Shown here piece by piece: positions 32,952 to 42,691 of a DNA stretch of 64,000 nt; positions within the stretch are counted from its first letter, which is position 1; the number at the start of each line of letters is the position of its first letter. The translations under genes were made by a program, and so were the position numbers. The DNA is from Micromonospora arida (GTDB lineage Bacteria; Actinomycetota; Actinomycetes; Mycobacteriales; Micromonosporaceae). The notes under the pieces were generated by a model. That model saw only the letters and a list, made by a program, of their open reading frames with translations. It was not told where the DNA came from and made no database searches. The stretch is from contig NZ_QGSY01000275.1 of NCBI RefSeq assembly GCF_003857035.1, forward strand, positions 62,001 through 126,000. The letters are read 5' to 3'.

Positions 32952-33443
32952 ATGACGGAGGCCACACCCGGCCGGCGGGGCGGACGACAGCTCCCGACCG
33001 CCGACGAGCTGCGAATCTGGCGGGACTTCATCGAGGCGACGGCAGCGCTCGGCTCCCGGCTCGAATCCCGACTACAGGGCGACTCCTCGCTCTCGACCGG
33101 GGACTACTCCGTGCTCCTCGCCCTCAGCGAGGCGGAGGGCCAGGCGATGCGGTCGTCCGAACTCGCCTCGCACATCGGGTGGGAGCGGAGCCGACTCTCC
33201 CACCACCTCGGGCGGATGGAGCGGCGCGGCCTGATCCGCCGCCAGGAGTGCGCCACGGTTCCCCGCGGGTCGGAGGTGCTGCTCACGGCGGCCGGCGCCG
33301 AGGCGTTCAGCGGAGCCACCTTTCCCCACCTGCGCGCCATCCGGGAGCTCTTCGTCGACGCCCTCACCCCGGATCAGATCGTCGCGGCGGGCGAGATCGC
33401 CACGGCGCTGCGAGCGCGGCTCGACGTCCTGGCGAAGGATTGA
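32952..33443 (+). CDS. MarR family transcriptional regulator
   Basis: A 163-residue winged-helix regulator: helix-turn-helix region MRSSELASHIGWERSRLSHHLGRMERRGLIRRQ (~residues 60-95) and wing VLLTAAGAEAF. The N-terminal and C-terminal helices form the dimer. ATG 32952 follows GGGAGAGTGAG. It is divergent from the LLM oxidoreductases, the usual MarR arrangement, and two matching palindromes lie between them, indicating autoregulation and repression of the enzymes until a ligand is bound. Confidence 0.93.
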   Translation: MTEATPGRRGGRQLPTADELRIWRDFIEATAALGSRLESRLQGDSSLSTGDYSVLLALSEAEGQAMRSSELASHIGWERSRLSHHLGRMERRGLIRRQECATVPRGSEVLLTAAGAEAFSGATFPHLRAIRELFVDALTPDQIVAAGEIATALRARLDVLAKD

Positions 33444-33459
33444 TCACTGGGCTTCCCGG

Positions 33460-35892
33460 TCATCTGGCGAGCTGCCCGAGCACAGTGGTGTCGGTGATCG
33501 TGTCGTCGGCGGCCAACATGAACGCCTTGGACAGGATCGTCGACAACATGGGGTCGTCGTCGAAGGGCAGGTGCAGCCGGCCTGTGCGGTCGCGCGCCGC
33601 GACGATGCAGAGATAGGCGTCGTCGGGCTCCATCATGATGTTGCCGGACCCGAGGTGGATCCGGTAACTGCGGATGGTGCCGCGGACGTGCAGGTACCGT
33701 TCGGAAAGGCGCACCCGATCGGCGATGTTCGTGCGGGGCAGCAGCCGAGCCAGTGCGTCCTTGCGCACCTGCGCCGACGGGGTCAGCTCCGCGACGGCAG
33801 TGCTGTGCCAGTAGGCGTGGAAGCGATCCTCGCCGCGATCGGCCCACTGCGGGTCACTGGCGATCGAGGTGACGCCGACGAACAGGTCCACGTCCCGCAT
33901 GGCCTCGCTGAACACCAGCGGTGGCACGTCGACGACCGGCGTCGGTTGCCAGGTCGCGCCGTCGCGTTGGGCGAAGCGGACCTGGTCGGTGGAGCAGAAC
34001 TCGACGTCGTGGCGGCGTTCATCCGTGTTGGCGACCAGTTGGTGGTGGAACGATGCCCGCCACATACCACCGCCGAAGGGCTTTGTGGCTTCGCTCTCGT
34101 AGCCGCCGTCCCAGGTGCCGAGGTATCCGGCCTGCCAGCCACGGGCGCGGACGAGCGCGTTCGCCTGCCGGTAGCGCAGGATGTGCGCGGCGAACCGGTT
34201 GGAATAGGTGTGCGTCCGTTCCTCGGCGGGCGTGAGCAGGTAGACCTCTCGGAAGGCCTGCTTGAACGGCTGCGTCAGACCGGTGGCGAGGACGTGCTCC
34301 CGCCAGGCGAGGACCTCGTCCGTCGTCGCGCGGACGGGATGCCAGAGCCTGACCTGATCCCCCGGGGCGGCCCGACCCTCCAGGTCGGCGATCGTCCAAC
34401 CGTCGCTGTCGCGTCGGGGCAGGCCCGCCGTCCACCGGTGGCCGTCGCTGCTGGTCTCCCACACCAACCGCCGCCCGTAGGTCGCGGTGATCGGGTGTTC
34501 GAGGTATCGGGCCGACCAGTCCGAGTACGACCAGATGCGCTCCTCGGACAGCAGCCCCTCCACCCGCTGGCGCTCGCCGGACAGCGTCGCGCCGACACTC
34601 TTGGCGAGGTCACGCAGTCGCTGGAGTTCGCCACCGTACGCCTGCTTCACCGCAGCCGGAACGCCCTTGAGCGCGACGGCGTCACGCGAGAAGGTCAGGC
34701 GCGCCTTTTCGCCGATCACCTCGACCGCCGCCTCGTACGGCCCGACCCCTGTGCACAGTCGACCGTCGGGGGCGAGCCCGTGGTCGTCGACGGCGAGCTC
34801 CATCACCTCGTTGAGCGACCACCCGCGCAGCGCCCCGAGGGTGGCCAGTGCGGTCTGGACGCGGCTCTGCACCGCCTTGTTCCGGACCGTGACCGCCAGC
34901 CTCGCCAGCGTGCGTAACGGCGCCTCGCCGTCGCGTCCCGCGAGCAGCTGAATGGCCGCCACCGCCGTCTTCTGGGCATGGGGGAAGCCCGGCGACTGTC
35001 GTGGCGCCGCCGCCGCGGCGGCGGTCACCCGCGCCAACAGGTCCGTCGCCCGCTCGTCCGGCTGGCGCGACAGCGCCCAGACCAGGCCGCGTAGGAGGCG
35101 GTCGGTGTCGTCGTGCAGGGGGACACCGTAGGCGGCGAATGCTTCCAGGATCGATTGCACGGCCGCGGTGCCGCCCGGCGCGGTGGCGAGGAGGTCGTCG
35201 ACGCGGCGCTGCCACTTCGCTGGCGCTGTCGGCTTCTCCAACGAGGCGCAGTGCGCCAGCAACTCCGGCACGCCCGGCGCGGCGAGGACGACACCCAACT
35301 TGGCGCGGGCGAGCGGCCCGAACCCGTCTCCGTCGTGGAGCAGCCAGGACGGCACACTCCGGCCGGTGGCACGATCGAGGCCCGCACCGATCAGGAGGAC
35401 AGCGCGTCGTCGAGGCTCCACTGCGACGAAATGGTCACCGACCAGTTCGCTGACGAGGGCGTCGAGGGCAGGCACCAGGTCGGCCAACTCGGCCGGCGCC
35501 AGGCGCGCGGCGACCACGGCCGGTAACTCCAGGTGCGCCCCGTTGTCGTAGCACTCGCCGCGTGCGCAGACCTCCAGGCACCAGACGAGATCCTCCCGCG
35601 TCCAGGGCAGCTCGCCGTCGGCGAGGCTCCGCACCACATCGTTGAGCGCGGTGGGAGTCGAACTGGTCGCCGACTCCAGGTGCATGGCCAGGGCGGCGCT
35701 ACGGCGTAGCTCGACGGGCCACGTCTCGACCGCGCTCCACTCCGGCACGTTGGTCACCGAGTACCGCCAGTGGTAAGTGCTGGCGGCGTGCAGGACGGCC
35801 CTGATTCGAGCGTCCGCCTCGGCGAGACTGAACTCCACCCGACGTCGGTCCGCCTCGGTCAGGACGGGGAGAAGCGCTGCCCAGTCAGCCAT
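33460..35892 (-). CDS. Large DUF4132 domain-containing protein
   Basis: An 810-residue soluble protein. The C-terminal third carries the DUF4132 pattern: LWHPVRATTDEVLAWREHV, QPFKQAFREVYLLTPAE, THTYSNRFAAHILRYRQ, RGWQ, and SSxxVRxxxLxRLL-type segments near the end. The first ~500 residues are Leu/Ala-rich helical repeats. ATG 35892 lies 1 bp after the stop of the upstream small gene. DUF4132 proteins (relatives of MolR and WGR proteins) have no settled function. The gene ends 16 bp from the convergent marR stop. Confidence 0.85.
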   Translation of the reverse strand: MADWAALLPVLTEADRRRVEFSLAEADARIRAVLHAASTYHWRYSVTNVPEWSAVETWPVELRRSAALAMHLESATSSTPTALNDVVRSLADGELPWTREDLVWCLEVCARGECYDNGAHLELPAVVAARLAPAELADLVPALDALVSELVGDHFVAVEPRRRAVLLIGAGLDRATGRSVPSWLLHDGDGFGPLARAKLGVVLAAPGVPELLAHCASLEKPTAPAKWQRRVDDLLATAPGGTAAVQSILEAFAAYGVPLHDDTDRLLRGLVWALSRQPDERATDLLARVTAAAAAAPRQSPGFPHAQKTAVAAIQLLAGRDGEAPLRTLARLAVTVRNKAVQSRVQTALATLGALRGWSLNEVMELAVDDHGLAPDGRLCTGVGPYEAAVEVIGEKARLTFSRDAVALKGVPAAVKQAYGGELQRLRDLAKSVGATLSGERQRVEGLLSEERIWSYSDWSARYLEHPITATYGRRLVWETSSDGHRWTAGLPRRDSDGWTIADLEGRAAPGDQVRLWHPVRATTDEVLAWREHVLATGLTQPFKQAFREVYLLTPAEERTHTYSNRFAAHILRYRQANALVRARGWQAGYLGTWDGGYESEATKPFGGGMWRASFHHQLVANTDERRHDVEFCSTDQVRFAQRDGATWQPTPVVDVPPLVFSEAMRDVDLFVGVTSIASDPQWADRGEDRFHAYWHSTAVAELTPSAQVRKDALARLLPRTNIADRVRLSERYLHVRGTIRSYRIHLGSGNIMMEPDDAYLCIVAARDRTGRLHLPFDDDPMLSTILSKAFMLAADDTITDTTVLGQLAR

Positions 35893-35893
35893 G

Positions 35894-36286
35894 TCAGCCA
35901 CCCACCAGCGGGACGAGCCGTACGAACGCCACGTCCGGGTCGGCCAGCAGATCGATCTCCTCGTCGAGGTCCTCGATCTGGCGGTGCCCGACCAGCAGCA
36001 GGAAGCCGTTGCGGGCGAAGGCCTTACAGGCGGCATCCGCCTGCTGCTCCCAGTCGAGCCGCCGGCCCGAGGTGACCCGGTAGCCGTTCAGGGTGGCCTC
36101 CGTGTCGGTTGGCTGAACCAATCCCCGGAAGTGCTCGGACTGCTGGGCGTTGAACCGGGCAACCTCCTCGCGGACGCGTAGCCGGACCAGCTCCCGAGCG
36201 GAGATGCGCTCCGGCAGCCCGGTCAACGGCCAGTGGTCGATGGCCTTCCCTGTCGCTGTCTCGTCCCGAACGATCGCCGTGGCCAT
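35894..36286 (-). CDS. Small hypothetical protein paired with the DUF4132 gene
   Basis: A 130-residue protein that I do not recognise. It is mixed helical (ISARELVRLRVREEVARFNAQQSEHFRGLVQ) with a C-terminal part DAACKAFARNGFLLLVGHRQIEDLDEEIDLLADPDVAFVRLVPLVGG. The FLLLVGHRQIEDLDEEI segment suggests a ubiquitin-like or small regulatory fold; this is a guess. ATG 36286 has AAGGAG upstream. The 1-bp gap to the DUF4132 gene shows the two are made together. Confidence 0.75.
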   Translation of the reverse strand: MATAIVRDETATGKAIDHWPLTGLPERISARELVRLRVREEVARFNAQQSEHFRGLVQPTDTEATLNGYRVTSGRRLDWEQQADAACKAFARNGFLLLVGHRQIEDLDEEIDLLADPDVAFVRLVPLVGG

Positions 36287-36499
36287 GCCGCCATGCTCCT
36301 TGCTCTGAGGTGAGCGCGATCATGGCACGGGCGTCCGACGCGATGCAGTGGCGCCGCATCCGGCCACCACGTCAGTCATGACAATTAGTGACCGGCCAAT
36401 TGCTAAGGGCTATACCCGGGTGGTCCAATCCTCCAGGAACCCGCCAATCCGCCTGCGCTGGCTGAGACGGCGACGGCAGCCGCCCCGGGAGGTACGACC

Positions 36500-38461
36500 A
36501 TGATCGAGACCGCCACCGCAGAGGCTCGCCGCGTTCGACCGGGCCAACCCGGCCCGGGGCGTACCGAGTCGGTGCTGCCGGAACTGCGGGAGATGTGGTG
36601 GGAGACGGGGGTCCGGGCGCGCGCGGAGGCCGGCGTCTTCGCCGTCTTCGCGGAGCTGCCCAGGCTCGTCTGGACAGCCATCGGTATCAGTTGGCGCGCG
36701 GACCGGCTCCGTACCGGTGTGGTGGCCGCGGCCACGGTCGGCGCGGGGGTGATGGCCGCCTTCGGCCTGTTGGCCACGCAGCGGGTGTTGGTGGAACTGT
36801 TCGCCGGCGGACCGACCGCGGACAAGGTTCGGGCGGCGCTGCCCGCGTTGGCCGTGCTGGCGGCGACGGTCGCGCTCCGCGCCGGGATGGGCATCGCCAC
36901 CGGGTACGCGCAGAACGGGTTGACGCCCCGGGTGAGCCGTGAGGTGGAGCGGGGCCTGTTCGAGGTGTCCACAGCGGTCCGGTTGGAGGCGTTCGACGCC
37001 GACGCGTTCGCCGATGACATGGAACGCGCCTCGCGCGGCACCGAGTCGACGATCGGGCTGGTGCAGGCGTCGATGAACCTGCTCGCCGGGCTGGCCGGGC
37101 TGCTCGCCGTGGCGGCCGCCGTCGTCATCATCCACCCGCTGCTGCTGCTGGCGCTGCTGGTCGCCACGGTGCCCAATGCGTGGGCGTCGTTGCGGGCCGG
37201 GCATCTGCGCTACCAGACGTACACCGCCGGATCGGTGCGTCGACGTCGACTGTGGCTGTTGCACAAGTTGATGGCCGAACGTGCCTCGGCCCCGGAGTTG
37301 CGCTCCTACGGGCTGCGCCGGTTCCTGCTCGACCAGTACGACCGGGTGATGCAGGTGGAGACCGACATCCAGCTTGCCCTCGCCCGGCGGGTCACCACGA
37401 CCACCACGGTCGGAGCCGTCGTCGGTGGCCTCGCGACCGGCACCGTCTACGCCCTGCTCGGGTTGCTGCTCCTCGACGGGCAGATCCCGCTCGCCGCCGC
37501 GGCGACCTGCGTCATCGCGGTGCAGTCCGCGCAGCGGTCCCTGGCCATCGCCACCTTTCAGGTCGACCACGTCTACACCGAGGGGCAGCACTTCGGCGAC
37601 TACACCGGGTTCATGACCCGCGCCGACGCCTACCTGCCGACCAGCACCGGGTCCGTTGCCGCGGCCGATCCTGAGCGGCTGCGGGAGTTGACCGTCAACG
37701 AGGTGAGCCTGCGCTACCCCGATCGGGACGACCCCGCCGTCGACGGCGTGACGTTGACGATCACCGCCGGGCAGACTGTCGCGTTCGTCGGGGAGAACGG
37801 CTCGGGAAAGACGACCCTCGCCGCGATGATCGCCGGCCTTCGCGTCCCCAGCGAGGGCAGTATCGAGTGGAACGGCCGCCCGTTGTCGGACTGGAACGTC
37901 GACGGGCTGCGCGCCCGGATCGCGGTGGTGACGCAGGAATACCACAAGTGGCCGTTCACCGCGGCCACGAACATCGCCATCGGCGACGTCGACAGCGAGG
38001 CCCGGCAGGATCGCATCGAGGCCGCCGCCGGCCGCGCCGTCGCCCACGACATGATCAATGAACTTCCGCACGGGTACGAGACGCTGCTCGACCGGACCTT
38101 CGCGCGAGGCCAGGACCTCTCCGGTGGGCAGTGGCAGCGCATCACCGCGGCTCGCGGGTTCCTGCGCGACGCCGAGCTGCTGATCATGGATGAGCCGTCC
38201 TCCGCGCTCGACCCCCGCGCCGAGGACGCCCTGTTCCAGACCATCCGGGACCGGAGAGGTCGTGCCACCACGATCCTCATCACGCACCGGCTCGCCAACG
38301 TCCGGCACGCCGACCGGATCTTCGTCCTGCACCACGGCCGGCTCGTCGAGGCCGGCACACACGCCGACCTCGTCGCCACCGGCGGCCGGTACGCCGAACT
38401 GTTCGCCCTCCAGGCCGCCGGCTACGACGCGAACCTGGCCGAGGGCCACCGGCACACCTGA
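36500..38461 (+). CDS. ABC transporter with fused membrane and ATP-binding domains (exporter type)
   Basis: A 653-residue half-transporter. Residues ~70-365 hold about six membrane helices; residues ~390-640 form the nucleotide-binding domain with Walker A GENGSGKTT (~430), LSGGQ (~540), Walker B LIMDEPSSALD (~561) and the H-loop ITHRLANVRHAD. It probably works as a homodimer exporting a lipid, peptide or secondary metabolite. ATG 36500 has GGGAGG upstream. A NarL-type two-component system follows after 53 bp, a frequent arrangement for stress-induced exporters. Substrate unknown. Confidence 0.9.
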   Translation: MIETATAEARRVRPGQPGPGRTESVLPELREMWWETGVRARAEAGVFAVFAELPRLVWTAIGISWRADRLRTGVVAAATVGAGVMAAFGLLATQRVLVELFAGGPTADKVRAALPALAVLAATVALRAGMGIATGYAQNGLTPRVSREVERGLFEVSTAVRLEAFDADAFADDMERASRGTESTIGLVQASMNLLAGLAGLLAVAAAVVIIHPLLLLALLVATVPNAWASLRAGHLRYQTYTAGSVRRRRLWLLHKLMAERASAPELRSYGLRRFLLDQYDRVMQVETDIQLALARRVTTTTTVGAVVGGLATGTVYALLGLLLLDGQIPLAAAATCVIAVQSAQRSLAIATFQVDHVYTEGQHFGDYTGFMTRADAYLPTSTGSVAAADPERLRELTVNEVSLRYPDRDDPAVDGVTLTITAGQTVAFVGENGSGKTTLAAMIAGLRVPSEGSIEWNGRPLSDWNVDGLRARIAVVTQEYHKWPFTAATNIAIGDVDSEARQDRIEAAAGRAVAHDMINELPHGYETLLDRTFARGQDLSGGQWQRITAARGFLRDAELLIMDEPSSALDPRAEDALFQTIRDRRGRATTILITHRLANVRHADRIFVLHHGRLVEAGTHADLVATGGRYAELFALQAAGYDANLAEGHRHT

Positions 38462-38514
38462 ACCGTCCAGTCGGACCTTCTCCCGCTGGATCGCGGGAGG
38501 CTAGGCTTCGGCCC

Positions 38515-39648
38515 ATGTCAGGGTGGCGGGGCCGGACGGCGGACGTGGCCCTGGTGCCCGCCGTGGGTCTGGTCGCCGTCACGGGCCTGGTGGTGCAGTC
38601 GCGCGGCATCGACGCCGCCGCCGAATGGGCGGCGCTGCTGGCGGTGCTGCTCTCCACCGGCGCGCTGTACGTCCGCCGCCGCCACCCGGTGCTGGTGGGC
38701 GTCGTGGCGCTGGCTGCCATCGGCGCGTACGGAGCGTTGCTGCACCGGCCCGGCCCGATCATGTTGGTGTTCGTTGTGGCGCTCTACACCGTCGTCGACG
38801 AGGGATATCTCGCGGTCGCCATCGGGCTCGGTCTCGCCTCGGTGATCGCCTTCGCCGTGGCGGACAGCTACAACCGGTCCCCGAACTCCATGAACGGGGC
38901 GACCCTGCTGCACGCCGGTTGGCTCGTCGCGGTCATCGTCGGCGTGACCCGCAACCGCCGCGCCTACCTCGCCGAGGCGCAGGCCCGAGCGGTCGTCGCC
39001 GAGCAGCGGATGGAGGAGGAGGCCCGGCGACGGGCCACCGAGGAGCGGCTGCGCATTGCCCGGGAGTTGCACGACGTGCTCGGCCACCACCTGTCGTTGA
39101 TCAACGTGCAGGCCAGCGCCGCGTTGCACCGACCCGACCCGGTCCGGTCCGAGCAGGCCCTCACCGCGATCAAACAGACCAGCAAGGAGACGTTGAGTGA
39201 GCTGCGCGCGACGCTGGGCGCACTGCGCCAGGCCCCGGCGGTCGCGCCCGCACCTGGCCTGAACCGCCTCGGTGATCTGATCAGGACAGCCGCCCGGCCG
39301 GAGTTGGAAATCCGCACCGAGTTGGCCGAGACGCGGTCGCTACCGCCGGAGGTCGATCTGGCGGTGTATCGGATCGTCCAGGAAGCGCTCACCAACGTGG
39401 CGCGTCACGCGCGTGCCACCACCGCGGTGGTCCGGGTCCGGCCCGATCACGACGACGTGCTCGTGGAGGTCGAGGACGACGGCACCGGCCAGCCGGGTTC
39501 GCCGGGCAGCGGGATCCGCGGAATGCGGGAGCGGGCACGGGCACTCGGCGGTTCGTTGACCACTGGCGCGCAGCCGGACGGGGGCTTCCGGGTCTGCGCC
39601 CGTCTGCCGATGCGACCTGACCCGGCACCGGTGGGGGAGCAGGCGTGA
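38515..39648 (+). CDS. Membrane sensor histidine kinase, NarL/DesK type
   Basis: A 377-residue kinase. Four to five N-terminal membrane segments (residues ~10-150) are followed by a HisKA_3 dimerisation helix with the phospho-acceptor in RELHDVLGHH (His186) and an ATPase domain with N-box region VQEALTNVARHARAT and G-box DDGTGQPG...GIRGMRERA. The start ATG 38515 lacks a close ribosome-binding site. The stop overlaps the response regulator GTG (GTGA), so both are made together. Confidence 0.93.
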   Translation: MSGWRGRTADVALVPAVGLVAVTGLVVQSRGIDAAAEWAALLAVLLSTGALYVRRRHPVLVGVVALAAIGAYGALLHRPGPIMLVFVVALYTVVDEGYLAVAIGLGLASVIAFAVADSYNRSPNSMNGATLLHAGWLVAVIVGVTRNRRAYLAEAQARAVVAEQRMEEEARRRATEERLRIARELHDVLGHHLSLINVQASAALHRPDPVRSEQALTAIKQTSKETLSELRATLGALRQAPAVAPAPGLNRLGDLIRTAARPELEIRTELAETRSLPPEVDLAVYRIVQEALTNVARHARATTAVVRVRPDHDDVLVEVEDDGTGQPGSPGSGIRGMRERARALGGSLTTGAQPDGGFRVCARLPMRPDPAPVGEQA

Positions 39649-40307
39649 TCCGGCTGCTTCTCGTCGACGACCAGACCCTCGTACGCGCCGGCTTCCGGTC
39701 CATCCTCGACGGTGAGGACGGTCTCGAGGTGGTCGGCGAGGCTGCCGATGGATTCGAAGCGGTGCGGCTGGCCCGGCAACTGCGACCCGACGTCGTCCTC
39801 ATGGACATCCGGATGCCCGGGCTCGACGGCCTGGCCGCCACTGGTGAGATCGTCGCGAACTCCGATGCTCGCGTCATCATTCTGACCACGTTCGACCTGG
39901 ACGATTACGTCTACGACGCGCTGCGGGCCGGTGCCAGCGGCTTCCTGGTCAAGGACACCGAGCCAGCGGAGTTGATCCACGGAGTGCGGGTGGTGGCCCG
40001 GGGTGACGCGCTGATCGCGCCGTCGATCACCCGGCGGTTGATCGCCGAGTTCGCGGCCCGGGCCAGGCATCCCGACCCCGGGCCGCGACTGAGCGTGCTC
40101 ACCGAGCGGGAGCGTGAAGTGCTGACGCTGGTCGCCGCCGGCCTCTCCAACGACGAGATCGCGGCGCGGTTGGTGCTGAGCCCGGCGACCGCCAAGACAC
40201 ATGTCAGCCGGATCATGACCAAGGCCCATGCCCGGGACCGAGCCCAGTTGGTGATCCTCGCCTACGAGTCCGGTCTGACCGTGCCGGGTTGGCTCGCTCG
40301 CTCCTGA
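39645..40307 (+). CDS. NarL/LuxR family response regulator
   Basis: A 220-residue two-domain regulator: receiver domain (residues 1-~120) with the acidic pair Asp8/Asp9, phospho-acceptor Asp54 (VLMDIRMPG) and the later Lys in FLVKD; and a LuxR helix-turn-helix (~150-205; LTEREREVLTLVAAGLSNDEIAARL...TAKTHVSRIM). GTG 39645 overlaps the kinase stop. It is the partner of the kinase just upstream and may control the neighbouring ABC exporter gene. Confidence 0.95.
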   Translation: MIRLLLVDDQTLVRAGFRSILDGEDGLEVVGEAADGFEAVRLARQLRPDVVLMDIRMPGLDGLAATGEIVANSDARVIILTTFDLDDYVYDALRAGASGFLVKDTEPAELIHGVRVVARGDALIAPSITRRLIAEFAARARHPDPGPRLSVLTEREREVLTLVAAGLSNDEIAARLVLSPATAKTHVSRIMTKAHARDRAQLVILAYESGLTVPGWLARS

Positions 40308-40406
40308 GCACCACCATCGGCTGGTCGGCCGAAACGACCACCGACGGGGCAGCCTCCGGATGGAACGAGATCAGCCCGGCCGATCCCACGCCGGGACCGG
40401 TCAGGG

Positions 40407-40841
40407 TCAGCCCGCCAGGCGGCCGGTGCGGCGAGCGCGAAGCAGGGCCAGCCCGCCGAGCACCACGCCGGCCAGTCCGACCACCAGCGCCACATAGGCC
40501 CCGCCTCGCCCGTTGCCCGTGCCGATGCCACTGTCGGAGGTGGCCACCACCAGCCCGCCGAGCGCCACGCCGATCACCCCCGTCGCCAGGGCCAGGACGG
40601 CTCCGCGGCTTCCCGAGCCGGTACCGAGCCGACTCGCGGGACGGGCCAGGGCCAGTCCTCCGATGATGGTGCCGACCAGCCCCAGCAGGACGGCCGCACT
40701 GGCGCCGAGGCGCCCGGAACTCATGGAGAGAGCAGCGGCGGCGGTCGGCTGGGCCAGGAGGTGCGCGGCTGTCGGTGCGGCCAGTTCGGTTCCTCCGAGC
40801 GGCGCGACGACGGCGGCGGCGAGCAGGTGACTGATGGACAT
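40407..40841 (-). CDS. Small membrane protein, DUF6223-like
   Basis: A 144-residue hydrophobic protein with four predicted membrane segments and many Gly/Ala residues; three similar segments (LLGLVGTIIGGLALA, LATGVIGVALGGLVVA, LVVGLAGVVLGGLALL) look like an internal repeat. A short signal-like stretch precedes them, and the basic C-terminus (RARRTGR) should face the cytoplasm. ATG 40841 has GAGGGG upstream. It resembles DUF6223 membrane proteins of actinomycetes; function unknown. Confidence 0.72.
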   Translation of the reverse strand: MSISHLLAAAVVAPLGGTELAAPTAAHLLAQPTAAAALSMSSGRLGASAAVLLGLVGTIIGGLALARPASRLGTGSGSRGAVLALATGVIGVALGGLVVATSDSGIGTGNGRGGAYVALVVGLAGVVLGGLALLRARRTGRLAG

Positions 40842-40996
40842 CGTGGATCCCCTCGGTCGCGTGACGGTACGGGTGGCAGCCTAGGAAGCGAACCACTGGT
40901 GAGTCGTCATGCCGGAGTTGCCGATGGACCTACCACCCGGGGTGTACGCCCTCGGGACGTCGTACCGCCGCAGTTGACTCCCGGCCTGGCAGCGCA

Positions 40997-41485
40997 TCAC
41001 GACGTTGGGGAGTCGCCCTCCGATCTGGGCTCCAGCACCACCACTGTCGTTTCGGACGATCGCCGCGCAGCATGGGCGTCGAAGTTCTTGTCGGCCTCGC
41101 GCCAGCGTGGCCACAGTCGTGTCCGCTCGTCGTCGGTGGCGACGCGGCCACGCACCAGCCGCCGTCCGTCGACCAGATCGGCTGACGCGTCCGGGTGCGC
41201 CCGAAGGTTGAGCCACCAGGCAGGGGCGCCCTCACCCCAGCCGTTCATCGCCACGCCGACCAGGTTCGGGCCGTCCTCGAAGTACGCGAGAATGACGCTG
41301 CGCTGCTGGCCGGTGCGGCGTCCGGTCGTGGTCAGTCGCAGCGTGCCCCACCGGTGCTCGCGCGGTCGCCACAGCCCGACCCGGCTGCCGGTGACCCGGT
41401 ACAGGCCCCGGTGCACCGACCAGGCCAGTCGGATGAACCACCGCGGCGGGAGCCACGGCGCCTTCGTTTCCTGACCGTCCGACAT
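40997..41485 (-). CDS. Deazaflavin (F420)-dependent nitroreductase-like protein
   Basis: A 162-residue protein of the DUF385/Ddn family: LYRVTGSRVGLWRP, GTLRLTTTGRRTGQQRSVILAYFEDG, LVGVAMNGWGEGAPAWWLNLRAHPDA and VRGRVATDDERTRLWP are the family landmarks that form the split beta-barrel around F420. ATG 41485 is preferred to GTG 41500 because GGAGGAGG is well placed for it. Such enzymes reduce quinones or other acceptors with F420H2 in the cytoplasm. Confidence 0.88.
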   Translation of the reverse strand: MSDGQETKAPWLPPRWFIRLAWSVHRGLYRVTGSRVGLWRPREHRWGTLRLTTTGRRTGQQRSVILAYFEDGPNLVGVAMNGWGEGAPAWWLNLRAHPDASADLVDGRRLVRGRVATDDERTRLWPRWREADKNFDAHAARRSSETTVVVLEPRSEGDSPTS

Positions 41486-41668
41486 GACGACCTCCTCCAC
41501 CGACCAACGCTGATGGCCCGGGTGGCTGCGTCACGCGGTCGCGGTCGCCACAGTGGACCGAGATCCTCAAGTCTTCCGGCGCGACCGCGACTCGCGTCCG
41601 CGTGTCCATGATCCGACTGAGGATCGAACCGATCGGTGGAAGCCCCGCTTCGGTGGCGGGCGGGCGGA

Positions 41669-42433
41669 TTACCGCTGCCAGGCGTCGATGGTGCGTACGC
41701 CGTCGCGGACAACTCGGTCCAGGATGGCGGGGTTGCCGCTGGTGCCCTCCCACCCCTGGTCGTCGAGGACCGTCACCGCGCTGTCGACGCGGGCCACCGC
41801 GATCTGGCTGGACGCCGTGTCGCCGGTGCGTTCGCCGTTCAGGCTCGTCTCGGGCCAGGTCCGGGTCAGCAGCAACGCCTCGTCGCCGACCCCGGGCAGT
41901 GCCTGACTCTTGACGGTGACGCGGATTCCGGCCTGGTCGTACGAGGGGCACGCCTGCACGGCGGTGCGGAGACGGCCCAGGTAACCCGAGGCGCCGTCGC
42001 CGTCGAAGGTGAAGATGGTCTGGTGGATCATCCCCTGCGGCACGTTGCTGGAGGGCTCGCCGGCCTTCTGGTAGGTGACGGTCATCGCGGCGCTCGCGGT
42101 GACCTGCCGGCCGCCGGTGCCGAACTCGTTGCCGCACAGCTTCGGCAGGGCCTCCTCGACGGGCGTCGTCCGTCGCGGAGACTTCCGCAGCTCGGCGGGC
42201 AACTCGACGAAGGCCGAGGTCGGGATGGTCACCGGGGTGCTCGCGCTCGGCGATGGAGGCTCTGTCGGGGGCGCTGATGCCGACGTGGTGGCCGGTGCGG
42301 TGGTCGCCGGGGCCGAGCCGGGCGGATCCTCGGTGGTGGTGCAGGCAGCGGCGAGCGTGACGGCGCCGAGCAGTGGGAGCAGCGCGAGCGCGCGTCGCGT
42401 ACGGGTCACCGGCAGTGGTGTGTATCGGCTCAT
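41669..42433 (-). CDS. Secreted lipoprotein of unknown function
   Basis: A 254-residue protein. ATG 42433 follows GAGGGG and gives a basic start (VTRTRR), a hydrophobic core and a lipobox ending LAAAC. A Pro/Ser/Thr/Ala-rich tether of ~45 residues comes next, then a globular domain (AFVELPAELRKS...LCGNEFG, ASAAMTVTYQKAG, IFTFDGDGASGYLGRLRTAVQACPSY, GDEALLLTRTW, ARVDSAVTVLDDQGW). This resembles actinomycete PknH-sensor-like lipoproteins; the ligand is unknown. It is divergent from argS. Confidence 0.8.
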   Translation of the reverse strand: MSRYTPLPVTRTRRALALLPLLGAVTLAAACTTTEDPPGSAPATTAPATTSASAPPTEPPSPSASTPVTIPTSAFVELPAELRKSPRRTTPVEEALPKLCGNEFGTGGRQVTASAAMTVTYQKAGEPSSNVPQGMIHQTIFTFDGDGASGYLGRLRTAVQACPSYDQAGIRVTVKSQALPGVGDEALLLTRTWPETSLNGERTGDTASSQIAVARVDSAVTVLDDQGWEGTSGNPAILDRVVRDGVRTIDAWQR

Positions 42434-42667
42434 CGTCACCCCTCGTCTGTCCCTTGGCAGTTCCCTGCCCGGTGTCCAACGAAACGACCACGCCCCGAGC
42501 ATCGACCGGACCACTGGAATTGAGATGTCGTCGCTCGGCCGGGCCGCTAGGCTACCCCGCATGACCAGCGTGATCGCTCAGTGCACCGGACTGTCGTGTG
42601 ACGTCCAGGTCGGTGCGCGGCGACGCCGGCGATCCGTCGCCCGCCCACGCTGACCTGTTTTCTCTGC

Positions 42668-42691
42668 GACCGGCGGATCGAGCCGCCGGTC
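42668..42691 (+). other. Perfect hairpin in the argS leader
   Basis: GACCGGCGG (42668-42676) pairs with CCGCCGGTC (42683-42691) around a 6-nt loop. It lies 85 bp before argS in the 342-bp gene-free region 42434-42775 between divergent genes. It may be an attenuator or a structural element of the argS 5' leader. I recognise no T-box or leader peptide here and see nothing else in this gap. Confidence 0.5.
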
